Assembly (NCBI GenBank): GCA_023415775.1
Contig: JAEZJM010000018.1
Location: forward strand, 62,001 to 126,000
Direction: 5' to 3'
DNA: 64,000 bases
Origin: Bacillota bacterium
GTDB taxonomy: Bacteria; Bacillota; Negativicutes; Sporomusales; UBA7701
Positions within the stretch are counted from its first letter, which is position 1. Every line of letters starts with the position of its first letter. The position numbers and the translations under genes were made by a program. Below, piece after piece: positions 41,131 to 50,560 of this stretch. The notes beneath the pieces are model-generated. The model made no database searches and was not told the origin of the DNA. It was given only the letters and a program-made list of their open reading frames with translations.

Positions 41131-42003
41131 CTACCGCTGCGGCGGCAAATACTTGTCTTCGGTCTCCCGGATGCCCGGCAGGCCGATGAGATCATTGAAC
41201 TGGGCAAAGGGCACCATCCGGTCGACCATTCCCGCGGTTGTGCCGCTTATTTTGAGTTCGTTCATCAGGTCGAGCATGGCCCGGGTGGTAACATAGGTCG
41301 ATGCCGTCGGGAAGATGACCAAGCCGTAGCCGAGGGCCTGCAATTCGCTTACCGGCAGATTCGGCGTCCGCCCGCCTTCGACCATGTTGGCGAGCACCGG
41401 CACGTTGAAGCTTGACGTTATAAGCTTCATTTCCTCTACGCTTTCGGGCGACTCGATGAACAGCACGTCTGCGCCAGCGGCCTCGTAAGCCTTGCCGCGG
41501 CGTATGGCCTCCTCGATGCCCATGTTCGTCCGCGAATCAGTGCGGGCGATGATTACAAAGTTCTTGTCTTCGCGGGCGTCGACGGCGGCCTTGATTTTGC
41601 CGACCATCTCCTCGAGCGACACTACCTGGCGGCCGGTCATGTGGCCGCATTTCTTGGGCGCCACCTGATCCTCCAGCTGGATGGCCGCCGCGCCGGCAGC
41701 CTCGTACTCCCGCACCGTCCGCATTACGTTAACCACGTTGCCGAAACCGGTGTCGCCGTCGGCGATAACCGGCACGTCGACCGCCGAGACAAAAGCACGC
41801 ACCCGCGCCACCATCTCGGTCATTGTCAGCAGACCTACGTCCGGCGACCCCAGATGGCTGGCCGCCTGGCCATAGCCGGTCATATAGACCGCCTTGAATC
41901 CAGTTTTCTCGATTATTTTCGCTGTTAGTGCGTCATGGGCGCCCGGTGCGACAAGAATCTCTTTTTGACTAAGCAGCTGCCGCAAAATTGCCGCCTTTTT
42001 CAC
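41131..42003 (-). CDS. dml: 2,3-dimethylmalate lyase
   Basis: A 290-residue member of the isocitrate lyase/PEP mutase superfamily. APGAHDALTAKIIEKTGFKAVYMTGYG is the N-terminal signature, VIADGDTGFGNVVNV the Mg-binding strand and EDQVAPKKCGHMTGRQVV carries the catalytic Cys loop (KKCGH). In this cluster it must be the last step, cleaving (2R,3S)-2,3-dimethylmalate to propionate and pyruvate. The start is GTG 42003 with GAGGTGAATCATC upstream. Methylisocitrate lyase is the close relative that could be confused with it; the operon decides. Confidence 0.92.
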   Translation of the reverse strand: MKKAAILRQLLSQKEILVAPGAHDALTAKIIEKTGFKAVYMTGYGQAASHLGSPDVGLLTMTEMVARVRAFVSAVDVPVIADGDTGFGNVVNVMRTVREYEAAGAAAIQLEDQVAPKKCGHMTGRQVVSLEEMVGKIKAAVDAREDKNFVIIARTDSRTNMGIEEAIRRGKAYEAAGADVLFIESPESVEEMKLITSSFNVPVLANMVEGGRTPNLPVSELQALGYGLVIFPTASTYVTTRAMLDLMNELKISGTTAGMVDRMVPFAQFNDLIGLPGIRETEDKYLPPQR

Positions 42004-42030
42004 GATGATTCACCTCTCCCGTAATCACAT

Positions 42031-43473
42031 CTATATAAGCTGAAAATGCCTTTTGGCAAAACGCAGAGCATCCGTCGCCCGGTACTGCTGCAAAACACCG
42101 AGTGAATAAAGCAAATACTGCCTGTCTATAACAACCCGCGGCGTCACCGGCAACAAGGATATTCCCGGCCTCTTCAAAGCCTCGGCGACGATGGCGGCCG
42201 CTTCCTCTTCCGGCAAGTGAACGAATATCCCGCCGATGGCAATAACCGTAGGCACCTCCCGCAGGTCCCGCCCAATCGGCGTACCGGGGGCGATGCCCAT
42301 CACCGGGTCGAACTGCTGAGCGATATAACCGGCGTGGCGTTTGAGGGCCACCTCAAGGGCGGTGATGGCCAGTCCCCGGTCAAACAGCCTCTCGCGGTCG
42401 CTGGCGGCCAGATGATCGGGGTTGGCCTCGAGCATGGCGGCGTAACACGCCAGCTCCCTGACGGTGTCCTCGTCCTCCGGCAGCCTCACCCGGGCGAGAA
42501 TGCTTTTTTCGCCCGCCGTCTCAACGATGCCCCGGGCGCTGACCCGCAGGCCGAGGTTGCCCTCCACCGTGCGGTAGGCCGTCTGCTTTTCATTGGTAAG
42601 GATGAGGCCTTTCTCCTCAAGCGACATTTTGTCAAGCTGGGGCAAAACGGAATGGACATCGGTCGTCGCCCCGCCGAGGTCGAGAATGACCACACTGCCG
42701 CAGCCGTCCTCCTCATGGGTGCCCTTGGCCAACAGTTCGGCCGCCATCAGCACCGCCCCCGGGGTCGGCACAACCTTGTTTACCGTCAGGCGTTCCATCA
42801 GCTTGCCCAGTCCCTTGGCCTGGGTGATCTGGCGGATGAATTGCTCGTGGATAGCTTCCCGGGCCGGCCTGACGTTCAGGCTGTGGATATTAGGCATTAC
42901 ATTGGCCACCTTCAGAGTGCTTATGCCCTCTTTACGCAGCACGCCATCCACAGCGTTCTGGGCGTCGGTGTTGCCGGCGATAACCACCGTCGCCTTGACC
43001 CGGCTGGCGACGATGACTTCAGCGTCGCTCAGCATTGAATCACGGTCGCCGCCGTCGGTGCCGCCGGCCAGCAGGATGATGTCGGGCTTGATCTCGCATA
43101 GCATCTCGCGCTTATAGGCGGCGTGGTCCTCGAACGACATGACCTCAAGCACGCGTGCGCCGGCGTTCATTGCTACTTCTTTGGCCGCTTTGGCGGTGAC
43201 TCGCGGCATATAGCCCATGGCCACCATACGGAGACCTCCGGCCGCACTGCTAGTCGCCATCACGTGCCTGGCCTCGATGGCTTCCTCGCCCAGCTTACCC
43301 GCCAGTGTCGCCATCGCCTCGGTCAGGCCGCGGTCGATATTGTCCACTGTTGTCGGCGCCTGGGCCCGGCCCAGCCAATCGTAGCGGCCGTCTTTATGAG
43401 CGTAAGCGGTTACCTTTGTAAATGTGCTGCCAACATCGAAGATCAGGGTATCAATAGCCGCTGCCTTAGTCAT
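42031..43473 (-). CDS. GlmL/MutL-type ATPase for the B12 mutase
   Basis: A 480-residue ASKHA-fold ATPase of the MutL/GlmL family found beside carbon-skeleton mutases. It has the phosphate 1 loop LIFDVGSTFTKVTAY, the second loop VVILDLGGATTDVHSV, ILLAGGTDGGDRDS and a C-terminal TVIAIGGIF. In glutamate mutase operons the gene lies next to glmS/glmE and is thought to help exchange damaged cobalamin. Here it sits 20 bases after mii and two genes after the mutase, so it should serve methyleneglutarate mutase. Confidence 0.85.
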   Translation of the reverse strand: MTKAAAIDTLIFDVGSTFTKVTAYAHKDGRYDWLGRAQAPTTVDNIDRGLTEAMATLAGKLGEEAIEARHVMATSSAAGGLRMVAMGYMPRVTAKAAKEVAMNAGARVLEVMSFEDHAAYKREMLCEIKPDIILLAGGTDGGDRDSMLSDAEVIVASRVKATVVIAGNTDAQNAVDGVLRKEGISTLKVANVMPNIHSLNVRPAREAIHEQFIRQITQAKGLGKLMERLTVNKVVPTPGAVLMAAELLAKGTHEEDGCGSVVILDLGGATTDVHSVLPQLDKMSLEEKGLILTNEKQTAYRTVEGNLGLRVSARGIVETAGEKSILARVRLPEDEDTVRELACYAAMLEANPDHLAASDRERLFDRGLAITALEVALKRHAGYIAQQFDPVMGIAPGTPIGRDLREVPTVIAIGGIFVHLPEEEAAAIVAEALKRPGISLLPVTPRVVIDRQYLLYSLGVLQQYRATDALRFAKRHFQLI

Positions 43474-43492
43474 GGTTATGCCCCCAAATGTA

Positions 43493-44635
43493 TTAGCGGC
43501 GAACGTAGACGAACCCGTCCATTATCCGCCTGGCCGTTCTCGACATAGCCGCCTTTGTGAGAGCGACCGCCCCGCCCTGCTCGTCGACGGTGACCTCGAC
43601 ATCTATGACGCCGGACGGATGGCCGATTTGAAAAAGGCTCTTCTTCCCGGCGTCCTTGACCATTTCATTGACGACCGTTCCCGGAATCTTGATGGCAGCG
43701 CCGGTGCAGATGGTGCCGGTCCCGGCGTAGGTCTTGTGCATGACCTGCATGAACATCAGGCGGGAAACCAGATCGATCGAGCCGGCGGGAACGGTCTGGC
43801 CGGAGGTGAATGATTTATAATCGGCCGGCGAACTGACGAAGGCCAACATCGGGAAAGCGGGGACGCGTTTTAAGGCGTCATCGAGGTCATTGGCCATGCC
43901 GATCTTCACGGCCGCCATGCCGCGGACGGTTTCCAGCAGCTTCAAAAGATCGCTGTTGCCGTTGACCTCTTTCGGTCCCTCGGTACCGGTAAGTTTTAGA
44001 TCCTTAGCCCTCACGAAAACCATCGGGTTGGCCACATCGACGATGCTCACCGTCAGGGGGCCAAAGCCGGGGACATCGAATACATCGGTCGGGTTGCCGG
44101 TCGGCAGCATCTTGCCGGTCACGGAGCCGGCGGTGTCAGAGTAGTCCAGCATTATACGCGCCCCTGTGCCGGGTACGCCATCGATGGCGCAGTCGCCGTA
44201 TACCGCTGCCTTGCCGCCATCCATCGGCACCTCGGCGACGATGATCTTCTGGGTATTAGTGTTGTGAATGCGAACAACGGTGGTGCCTTCGCCGGCGTTC
44301 ACCAGCCCCTCGTCGACCGCGAACGGGCCGACGCCGGCGGAGATATTGCCGCAGTTGCCGCTATAGTCGATGTAGGCGGCGTCGATGCTGACTTGGCCGA
44401 AGGTATAATCGACATCGGCGTCAGGCCGGCTGCTGCGGGCAATGATGGCCAACTTGCTTGTTAGCGGGTCGGCGCCGCCCAGGCCGTCGATCTGGCGGAC
44501 GTCGGGGCTGCCGAAAATGCTGCAGATAACCTTGTCGCGTTCTTCCTTGTCCTGCGGCAAATCATTAGCCAACAGGAAAATCCCTTTACTTGTGCCACCG
44601 CGGACGATCGCGCAGCGAATCTTTTGCACAGCCAT
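43493..44635 (-). CDS. mii: 3-methylitaconate isomerase
   Basis: A 380-residue PrpF-family isomerase (two-domain diaminopimelate epimerase fold). Typical blocks are CAIVRGGTSKGIFLLANDLP, GLGGADPLTSKLAII, IDYSGNCGNISAGVGPFAVDEGLV and the second-domain Cys in GTGTICTGAAIKIPGTVV. It moves the double bond of (R)-3-methylitaconate to give 2,3-dimethylmaleate. AGGAGGCGAAGTAG lies before the ATG, the TAG being the mutase stop; the two genes touch. Confidence 0.93.
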   Translation of the reverse strand: MAVQKIRCAIVRGGTSKGIFLLANDLPQDKEERDKVICSIFGSPDVRQIDGLGGADPLTSKLAIIARSSRPDADVDYTFGQVSIDAAYIDYSGNCGNISAGVGPFAVDEGLVNAGEGTTVVRIHNTNTQKIIVAEVPMDGGKAAVYGDCAIDGVPGTGARIMLDYSDTAGSVTGKMLPTGNPTDVFDVPGFGPLTVSIVDVANPMVFVRAKDLKLTGTEGPKEVNGNSDLLKLLETVRGMAAVKIGMANDLDDALKRVPAFPMLAFVSSPADYKSFTSGQTVPAGSIDLVSRLMFMQVMHKTYAGTGTICTGAAIKIPGTVVNEMVKDAGKKSLFQIGHPSGVIDVEVTVDEQGGAVALTKAAMSRTARRIMDGFVYVRR

Positions 44636-46477
44636 CTACTTCGCCTCCTCAACATTCTTGTCGACCCAGGCCACTACGTTCTCCGGCAGGCTGCCAGGAC
44701 CGAAAAAGGCGTCGACACCCAAAAAGCCAGTGCCCTCTGTTTTCATTTTTTCTTCCATCGCCGCATGCTCTTCTTCCTTTTCGGCCACCCGGCCGCCGGC
44801 GATAAACTTGACCTTGTCCCGCAGCCCGAGCTGCTCGAGGCGGGAAGAAACCCGCGGGAACAGGGCGGTGCCCATCCCCAGGAGGTTTGTGACACCGACA
44901 ATGTCGGCCTTGGCTTCGGCAGCCACCTCCGCCACCGTCTCCGGCAGGTTCATGCCCCGCAGGTAAATCACCTCGTAGCCGGCCTTCTCGAAGGCCTCGC
45001 GGATGGTGTTGATGCCGACCACGTGGGCGTCGGCGCCGACGGTGGCCAGTACCATCTTGGCCTTCTTTGTCACCGTCTGGCGGCCGGGTACGGTCACCGG
45101 TTCAGCGGTGAAAGCCACCGCCTTGGGATCGATATCGGTCGGAGAGTAGCCGGGAACATAGCGCTTGATGCCGTCTTTGTCGCGATGGGTATGGACACCG
45201 CGTTTGAGATCCCAGCCGCCGGCCCGCGGCGCGTCGAGCACGCCCTTCTTGCCGGCAGTCACGATGAGATCGGTCAGTTCTTCGACCCCGTAGCCTTTCC
45301 AGAATGCGGCTGTCATATCCTTGGGAGCCAGCGTTTTTTTCTGGAGGGTGGCGGCCAGAACCGCCATCGCTTCGCTGAGGATTTCTTCTTTGCGTTTATC
45401 GATATACGGGTCGTTTATCGTCACAGCTGTCGTGTTTTCAAAGACATTTTGGGTGGCCCAGATGGCCTTGCCCATCGAGCCGCCGGTCGGTATGCCGACC
45501 GACTCGGCCGCCTTCGGCCGGTAGAAATTGGCGCCGCCCAGTTTGGCGCTTATCGCCATACGGGCGAAGTGAGCCTGTTCGGCAATCAGGTCGGGCGGCG
45601 GATTCTGGAAGGTCTCCGGCACGACGATGAGCGAGCGGCTCCACATGGTTTCTTTGAATGCGCGCATCGCCGCAAGGTCGGCCAGCAGGTTGATACCGCC
45701 GACATTCATCTGCAGCGCGCTCAGTTCGGGCGGCAGGCCAGCCAGCACGGCCAGTCCTTCGGCTAAGAGGCACATGGCCAGCGCCATGCCGTCGGTGCCG
45801 CCGATATTATTGAGATGCTTATGGGACTCGGTCTGCACGAAAATTTTGTTCTCGGCGCATATTTCCAGCGTTTTGAAGCCGTTGACGATCTTGGTGCGGT
45901 AGTCGTGGATGCCCCGGCCGCCGAAATGCACATGGATAACCGGGCCGATATCGGTGCCGTCGAAGCCGGCGATAAAGGCGTTGATAACCGATAAGTGCGG
46001 CGTGTCGCCGGTCGCGTTGATCCGCATCGGATGGATGCTGCCGCCGCCCATCTGCACGAATTCGCGCTCGCCCAGCGGCGTAATGCCGCCCTTGCCGCGC
46101 GACTGCTCGATGAGTTCGGCCCCGGCGAGCGGGTCGATATGCCTTGTTGCTTCCGAATGGACGAAATGAAAGAGTGTCAGGCCAAGCTTCTCGGCCGCCG
46201 CATACATTTCCTGCGATTCGCGCATCGTTTCCTCGGCTGTGTTCCGCCCGAGGATGGGGTTCTGCACCGGGATACCGGTTTCTTCGGCCTGTTGGGCCAG
46301 CTTCCAGATGCGGTAGCCGCTACGCTCCACCCCGGCCACCTCGCGGGGGTAAGGCGCCGGCAGGCCGGCCAGGTCGCCGTCTTTCGTTATCGTGGGCATC
46401 GGCACGCCGAATACCCGCTCATAGGCGCGTACCTGCTTATCATCAGCAATGAGAATTTCCTTGGTTCTTTGCTGCAT
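44636..46477 (-). CDS. mgm: 2-methyleneglutarate mutase, adenosylcobalamin-dependent
   Basis: A 613-residue B12 mutase. The large N-terminal part is the catalytic barrel (HSEATRHIDPLAGAELIEQSRGKGGITPLGERE, GAMGK-like substrate loops). The C-terminal part (about 480-613) is a B12-binding domain with the base-off signature DAHVVG within KMVLATVGADAHVVGINTI and GVTNLLGMG. It interconverts 2-methyleneglutarate and (R)-3-methylitaconate by a radical route. Length fits the E. barkeri enzyme. Its ATG overlaps the dmdB stop (TAATG). It depends on adenosylcobalamin and probably on the GlmL-type ATPase nearby. Confidence 0.94.
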   Translation of the reverse strand: MQQRTKEILIADDKQVRAYERVFGVPMPTITKDGDLAGLPAPYPREVAGVERSGYRIWKLAQQAEETGIPVQNPILGRNTAEETMRESQEMYAAAEKLGLTLFHFVHSEATRHIDPLAGAELIEQSRGKGGITPLGEREFVQMGGGSIHPMRINATGDTPHLSVINAFIAGFDGTDIGPVIHVHFGGRGIHDYRTKIVNGFKTLEICAENKIFVQTESHKHLNNIGGTDGMALAMCLLAEGLAVLAGLPPELSALQMNVGGINLLADLAAMRAFKETMWSRSLIVVPETFQNPPPDLIAEQAHFARMAISAKLGGANFYRPKAAESVGIPTGGSMGKAIWATQNVFENTTAVTINDPYIDKRKEEILSEAMAVLAATLQKKTLAPKDMTAAFWKGYGVEELTDLIVTAGKKGVLDAPRAGGWDLKRGVHTHRDKDGIKRYVPGYSPTDIDPKAVAFTAEPVTVPGRQTVTKKAKMVLATVGADAHVVGINTIREAFEKAGYEVIYLRGMNLPETVAEVAAEAKADIVGVTNLLGMGTALFPRVSSRLEQLGLRDKVKFIAGGRVAEKEEEHAAMEEKMKTEGTGFLGVDAFFGPGSLPENVVAWVDKNVEEAK

Positions 46478-46992
46478 TACCTTTTCCTCCCGTTTTGCGC
46501 CAGCTCTTGGCGAATTTTCGGTATCAGGCCGCCAGCGGTTAGGATAGCCAGCACACTGTCCCCGGGGACCTGGCCCTCGACGACCTGGCCGTCAGCCAGA
46601 CAGACCTTTCCGGTCTGGACATTCGCGGTTATTTTCTCTCCGGTCTTGGCTTTGCCAACTACCTCGGCCACCAAAACCGGCAACCCGATGTTTATCGCGT
46701 TGCGGCGAAAAATCCTGGCAAACGAGCTGGCGATTACCAGGCCGACCCCAGCGTCCTTCAGGGCCACCGGCGCCTGTTCGCGGCTCGACCCGGTCCCAAA
46801 GTTGCGGCCGGCCACGATGACATCGCCGGCCTGGACCTGTTTGGCGAAATCGGGCACCTGACTGCCGGCCATCGCGTATTGGCCCAGTTTTTCCCGCGGA
46901 GCCGACATCGCGTAGCCGGGGAGGATCTGGTCGGTATCGACGTTGTCGCCGAAGGCCCAGACCCGGCCGGTGAATTGAAGCTTATCGTCCAC
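46477..46992 (-). CDS. dmdB: Dimethylmaleate hydratase, small subunit
   Basis: A 171-residue aconitase swivel-domain protein like LeuD. VWAFGDNVDTDQILPGYAM is the characteristic entry, GRNFGTGSSREQAPVALKDAGVGLVIASSFARIFRRNAINIGLPV the substrate-binding loop. With the large subunit it hydrates 2,3-dimethylmaleate to dimethylmalate. GTG 46992 is chosen: GGGGAGTGAG lies eight bases upstream. It overlaps the end of dmdA by 11 bases, so the subunits are made together. Confidence 0.94.
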   Translation of the reverse strand: MDDKLQFTGRVWAFGDNVDTDQILPGYAMSAPREKLGQYAMAGSQVPDFAKQVQAGDVIVAGRNFGTGSSREQAPVALKDAGVGLVIASSFARIFRRNAINIGLPVLVAEVVGKAKTGEKITANVQTGKVCLADGQVVEGQVPGDSVLAILTAGGLIPKIRQELAQNGRKR

Positions 46993-48202
46993 TCTGCTCA
47001 CTCCCCTCGAGCGGTGCTGCCGTGCCGGGAACGACCAGTTTGCCGGCAACAGCCGCCTCGGCTGCCGCCCGCGGCGACACCAGATATATCTTGGCGCCCT
47101 TGCCGCCCATGCGGCCCGGGAAATTGCGGTTGGTCGTCGACGCCACAACATCCTGATCGGTCACCAGCCCAAGATGGCCGCCGAAGCACGGCCCGCAGCC
47201 CGGGTTGGTGATGACCGCCCCGGCCCTGCGCATGATGGCTGTGAGGCCCTTTTTCTCCATAGCTTCGGCTACCCGTCTGGAGGCCGGCAGGACGATGCAG
47301 CTCACATCAGGGTGAACCGGCGCATGCGCGAAAACTGCAGCCGCCTCCTCCATGTCGCTAAGCCGTCCGTTGGTACAGCTGCCGATAACGACATGGGTGA
47401 TAGGCGTCCCGGCCACCTTAGCCAAGGGCGCGGTGTTGCCGGGTGAAGGCGGACAGGCCGTGGTCGGCGGAATATCTGCAACGTCGATGGCGACCGTCGC
47501 CGCCACCTCGCCAGGGTCGACACTGTCGCTAAAATAGCTGAGCATCGCCCCCATCTCGATGGCCATGTTGCTGACAGTCATCCGCTCGTCAAGGCTGGCC
47601 TGGCGCACCCAGCTGCCGGCGAAAATGACGCCGCGATCGGTAAACCCATCTGTGCCGAAGCGGCCAATCAGGTGCAGCACCACATCCTTGGCGTAGACGC
47701 CTGGCTGCAGCTCGCCCTCCAGCCGAACACAGGTAACCGGCGGCACGTCTATATCGAGCGTCCCGGTGGCCATGGCCGCCGCCAGCTCGGTTGAGCCGAC
47801 GCCGAAAGCCAGCACGCCGTAGGCACCGGCCGTGCAAGTGTGGGAATCGGCCCCCACCAGGATAGCGCCGCGGGGCAAATTATACTCCTCGGCGATCAGT
47901 TGGTGGATTACCCCTTCCCCTTTGCTGTAAATCTTCAGGCCGTATTTGCGGGCGAAGGCCAGAAGTGCGTTATGGTTGCTGCGGGCATCGACCGTCGAGG
48001 CCGGAAAGACATGGTCGATGATAAAGGCCACCTTTGCCTGATCAAAGACCCTGTCGACGCCAATTTCCTCGAACTGTGGCAGAGCCAACGGCCCGGTTAC
48101 ATCGTGGGAAACCGCCAAATCGACCTTTACGGTAATATCCTCACCAACCCTGACTCTCTCCCTGCCGGCGGCTTTGGCCAGGTATAGCTCGATCTCGTTC
48201 AA
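46982..48202 (-). CDS. dmdA: Dimethylmaleate hydratase, large subunit
   Basis: About 406 residues, aconitase/LeuC family. VFIIDHVFPAS-like block, GEGVIHQLIAEEY, GADSHTCTAGAYGVLAFGVGSTELAAAMATG, and the three cluster Cys (SHTCTAG, VIGSCTNGRLSDM, NPGCGPCFGGHLG) for a [4Fe-4S] that binds substrate. It partners DmdB. AGGGGTG, then six bases, precedes TTG 48202; a GTG three codons upstream (48211) is the alternative start. It begins just past the hmd stop. Confidence 0.93.
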   Translation of the reverse strand: MNEIELYLAKAAGRERVRVGEDITVKVDLAVSHDVTGPLALPQFEEIGVDRVFDQAKVAFIIDHVFPASTVDARSNHNALLAFARKYGLKIYSKGEGVIHQLIAEEYNLPRGAILVGADSHTCTAGAYGVLAFGVGSTELAAAMATGTLDIDVPPVTCVRLEGELQPGVYAKDVVLHLIGRFGTDGFTDRGVIFAGSWVRQASLDERMTVSNMAIEMGAMLSYFSDSVDPGEVAATVAIDVADIPPTTACPPSPGNTAPLAKVAGTPITHVVIGSCTNGRLSDMEEAAAVFAHAPVHPDVSCIVLPASRRVAEAMEKKGLTAIMRRAGAVITNPGCGPCFGGHLGLVTDQDVVASTTNRNFPGRMGGKGAKIYLVSPRAAAEAAVAGKLVVPGTAAPLEGSEQSGR

Positions 48203-48213
48203 ACTGTTCACCC

Positions 48214-49626
48214 CTACTCAACTACATCAATATTGAGTTTTTTTGCCGCTGCCTTGGCCTGCGCGACCGACGGCGCGGCGCTACGGATGGCCAGGCGGCC
48301 GCCGCCCCGGTTGAGGGCTTCCACCATGGCGCCTTTGCCGGCAGCTTCGATAGTGATTCGCTGCAACTGCGGGTCGTCGACTTCGATAATCTCGACCTTC
48401 AGCCGTGAGGCGATCACTTCCTCCATGATCTTACGGTATAATTCCGAGTTGTCGGTACCGGCCCCGTGCACAGCCGCCATCAGGATGCCGGGCACGTTGA
48501 TGCCGCGGCGGGCGAACAGTTCGGGATAGAGCTCGATCTTGACGCCGGTGACCTTGCCCTCGGCCAAATGGTGGGCGATGCGGGCGGTGTTGGTGGGCGA
48601 ACCCACTGCCTGACTGCTGCCGCCGACAACGGCGTCGCCGAACGGTTTGATTATCGGGTTGGCGCCGGCGGCAAGCGCCCTTGCCTGGGCTTTGGCCTCG
48701 GTGATTGTAGCTTCGATGCGGGCGTCTTCCTTGGCCTTGATTTCCGGGCTTATGAAAGTCTCGACCGCCTCGTTGGTCTTGAAGAAGGGCTCCATATACT
48801 TGATGACCGGCGGCACGACGTGCTTGGCCGACAGCGGATGGACGGCCGCCGCCATGGCAATCATGACATCAGGCGGCACGGTCACCGGTATGGAGGTTTT
48901 GACGACAAGCTGGGCGGCCAGATGGCCGATAAGCACTCCGCCGCCGAGATGGGCGGCACACAGGCCGGCGACCATGACCCGCGGCGTACAAGGCGTCGAA
49001 ATAGTCGGCGACAAAGCAAGGGTTATCGCCTGCCCTAGTTGGGCGGGCGTCGCTCCCAAAAGCTCGGCGACAACGGCGGCCGTGGCCGCCGCACCGGCGC
49101 CGAAGCCTTCCATATTACAGCCGGTGGTTGTCTTGCCGACCCGGAACACACCGCCAATCTTCAGCATAAGGGCGGTCAACCGGGCCAGTTCCTCCGCTGA
49201 CACCGTATCCATCAATGCCTTGAAGAGACCGGTGTAGGTGCATGAATCGCCGGTGCCGGCACAAGGCTGGAGGCCGACGGCGTGATTGCCCACCTGGGCA
49301 CTTAGCGTGTATTTTAGAGCCTTGTCGACAAAAACATCGGCCGACAGAGCCACCTCAGGCCCGGCCAGATCGCGGCCGACCGTGCCCATCAGAAAGCTTT
49401 TTCCTGAGGTCAGGCCGATCTCGAGAGCGTACAGGTTATGGGCAAACGCTGCCGTCACCGAGGACAAGACCTCCTGACGGGTCATTTTCTGAGCCATCAT
49501 GGCTTCCTCGATAACAACATCGCTTACCCGCAGCTTTAGTTCCTCGGCCAGTTCGATGCACTCGCCGATCGTCAGGCTGCCGAGGGCATAGCCCTTTTTC
49601 TTGGCCAGACTGCAAAGTTTATCCAC
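48214..49626 (-). CDS. hmd: 2-(hydroxymethyl)glutarate dehydratase, serine dehydratase-like
   Basis: A 470-residue protein of the iron-sulfur L-serine dehydratase alpha family. Cys-bearing loops GLQPCAGTGDSCTYTG, KTTTGCNMEGFGAGAAAT and STPCTPRVMVAG could hold a [4Fe-4S] that binds the hydroxyl group. In this pathway the missing step between Hgd and Mgm is removal of water from (S)-2-hydroxymethylglutarate to give 2-methyleneglutarate, and this gene sits between dmdA and hgd. The substrate assignment thus follows from context. GTG 49626 follows GGGGGTAAAAGAC. Confidence 0.88.
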   Translation of the reverse strand: MDKLCSLAKKKGYALGSLTIGECIELAEELKLRVSDVVIEEAMMAQKMTRQEVLSSVTAAFAHNLYALEIGLTSGKSFLMGTVGRDLAGPEVALSADVFVDKALKYTLSAQVGNHAVGLQPCAGTGDSCTYTGLFKALMDTVSAEELARLTALMLKIGGVFRVGKTTTGCNMEGFGAGAAATAAVVAELLGATPAQLGQAITLALSPTISTPCTPRVMVAGLCAAHLGGGVLIGHLAAQLVVKTSIPVTVPPDVMIAMAAAVHPLSAKHVVPPVIKYMEPFFKTNEAVETFISPEIKAKEDARIEATITEAKAQARALAAGANPIIKPFGDAVVGGSSQAVGSPTNTARIAHHLAEGKVTGVKIELYPELFARRGINVPGILMAAVHGAGTDNSELYRKIMEEVIASRLKVEIIEVDDPQLQRITIEAAGKGAMVEALNRGGGRLAIRSAAPSVAQAKAAAKKLNIDVVE

Positions 49627-49631
49627 GTCTT

Positions 49632-50552
49632 TTACCCCCTAGCAGGGCCGGTACCGCTACCGTCCCGCACCTCCACGCCGGCAAGTTTCTCCAGCACGGT
49701 TGCGACAGCAGAAATATCCTTGCGGCCGAGACCGCTGGCCTTTGCTGTTTCATACATCTGCTGAGCCACATTTGTCAGCATTAGTGGCAATCCCAGTTCC
49801 TTGGCCGTCTGGGTAGCCATTTCCAAATCCTTATACTGAAGATCGATAGCGAAACCAGGTTCGAAGTTTCCTTTGAGCAGGAAGCTTGGTACTTTGGCCT
49901 CAAAAGCATAGCTGCGGCCCGAACTTACGCCAATAACCTCCAGCATCGCCTTGGGGTCGAGGCCGGCTTTGACGCCAAGCGTAAGCGCCTCTGCCACACC
50001 GACCATATTGATGCCTAGCATCAGATTATTGACAAGCTTCATAGTGTCGCCGGCGCCGACCGCACCCACGTGATAGATCTTTTTGCCAATTGCCTGCAGG
50101 ATTGTCTCGCCCTCGGCGAAGGCCGCCTTGTCGCCACCTACCATGATCGTCAGTGTCCCGGCCGCAGCGCCGCCGACTCCGCCGCTGACAGGCGCGTCAA
50201 GATACTCGACCCCTTTTGCTTTGGCCAGTTGGGCCATTTTCTTGGTATGCTCGGGGGTAACACTGCTCAAATCGATGATAATTTGTCCAGGATGAGAACC
50301 GGTCAGCACCCCGTTTTCGCCTGTCAATACATTGGCGACAATGGCGGCGTTGGGGAGCGACATCAAAACGATGTCGCTCCCGGTTGCCGCCTGTCCGGGG
50401 CTGGCGGCCGCGGTCGCGCCGAGAGCCACGAGTTCTTCCACAAATGCCGGCACCAGATCGAAAACCTTGAGAGAATAGCCGGCTTTAGCAACATTCGCCG
50501 CCATAGGCCGTCCCATCGCGCCCAGACCAATAAAGGCAACCTTCCTCTTCAT
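49632..50552 (-). CDS. hgd: 2-(hydroxymethyl)glutarate dehydrogenase
   Basis: A 306-residue beta-hydroxyacid dehydrogenase. N-terminal NAD motif FIGLGAMGRPMAANVAKAGY, substrate loop DAPVSGGVGGAAAGTLTIM, and catalytic Lys in GAGDTMKLVNNLMLG. It reduces (S)-2-formylglutarate with NADH to 2-hydroxymethylglutarate. ATG 50552 follows AGGAGGAAGT; the frame is open far upstream but without a site. It lies eight bases after the AA_synth gene. Confidence 0.93.
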   Translation of the reverse strand: MKRKVAFIGLGAMGRPMAANVAKAGYSLKVFDLVPAFVEELVALGATAAASPGQAATGSDIVLMSLPNAAIVANVLTGENGVLTGSHPGQIIIDLSSVTPEHTKKMAQLAKAKGVEYLDAPVSGGVGGAAAGTLTIMVGGDKAAFAEGETILQAIGKKIYHVGAVGAGDTMKLVNNLMLGINMVGVAEALTLGVKAGLDPKAMLEVIGVSSGRSYAFEAKVPSFLLKGNFEPGFAIDLQYKDLEMATQTAKELGLPLMLTNVAQQMYETAKASGLGRKDISAVATVLEKLAGVEVRDGSGTGPARG

Positions 50553-50560
50553 ACTTCCTC

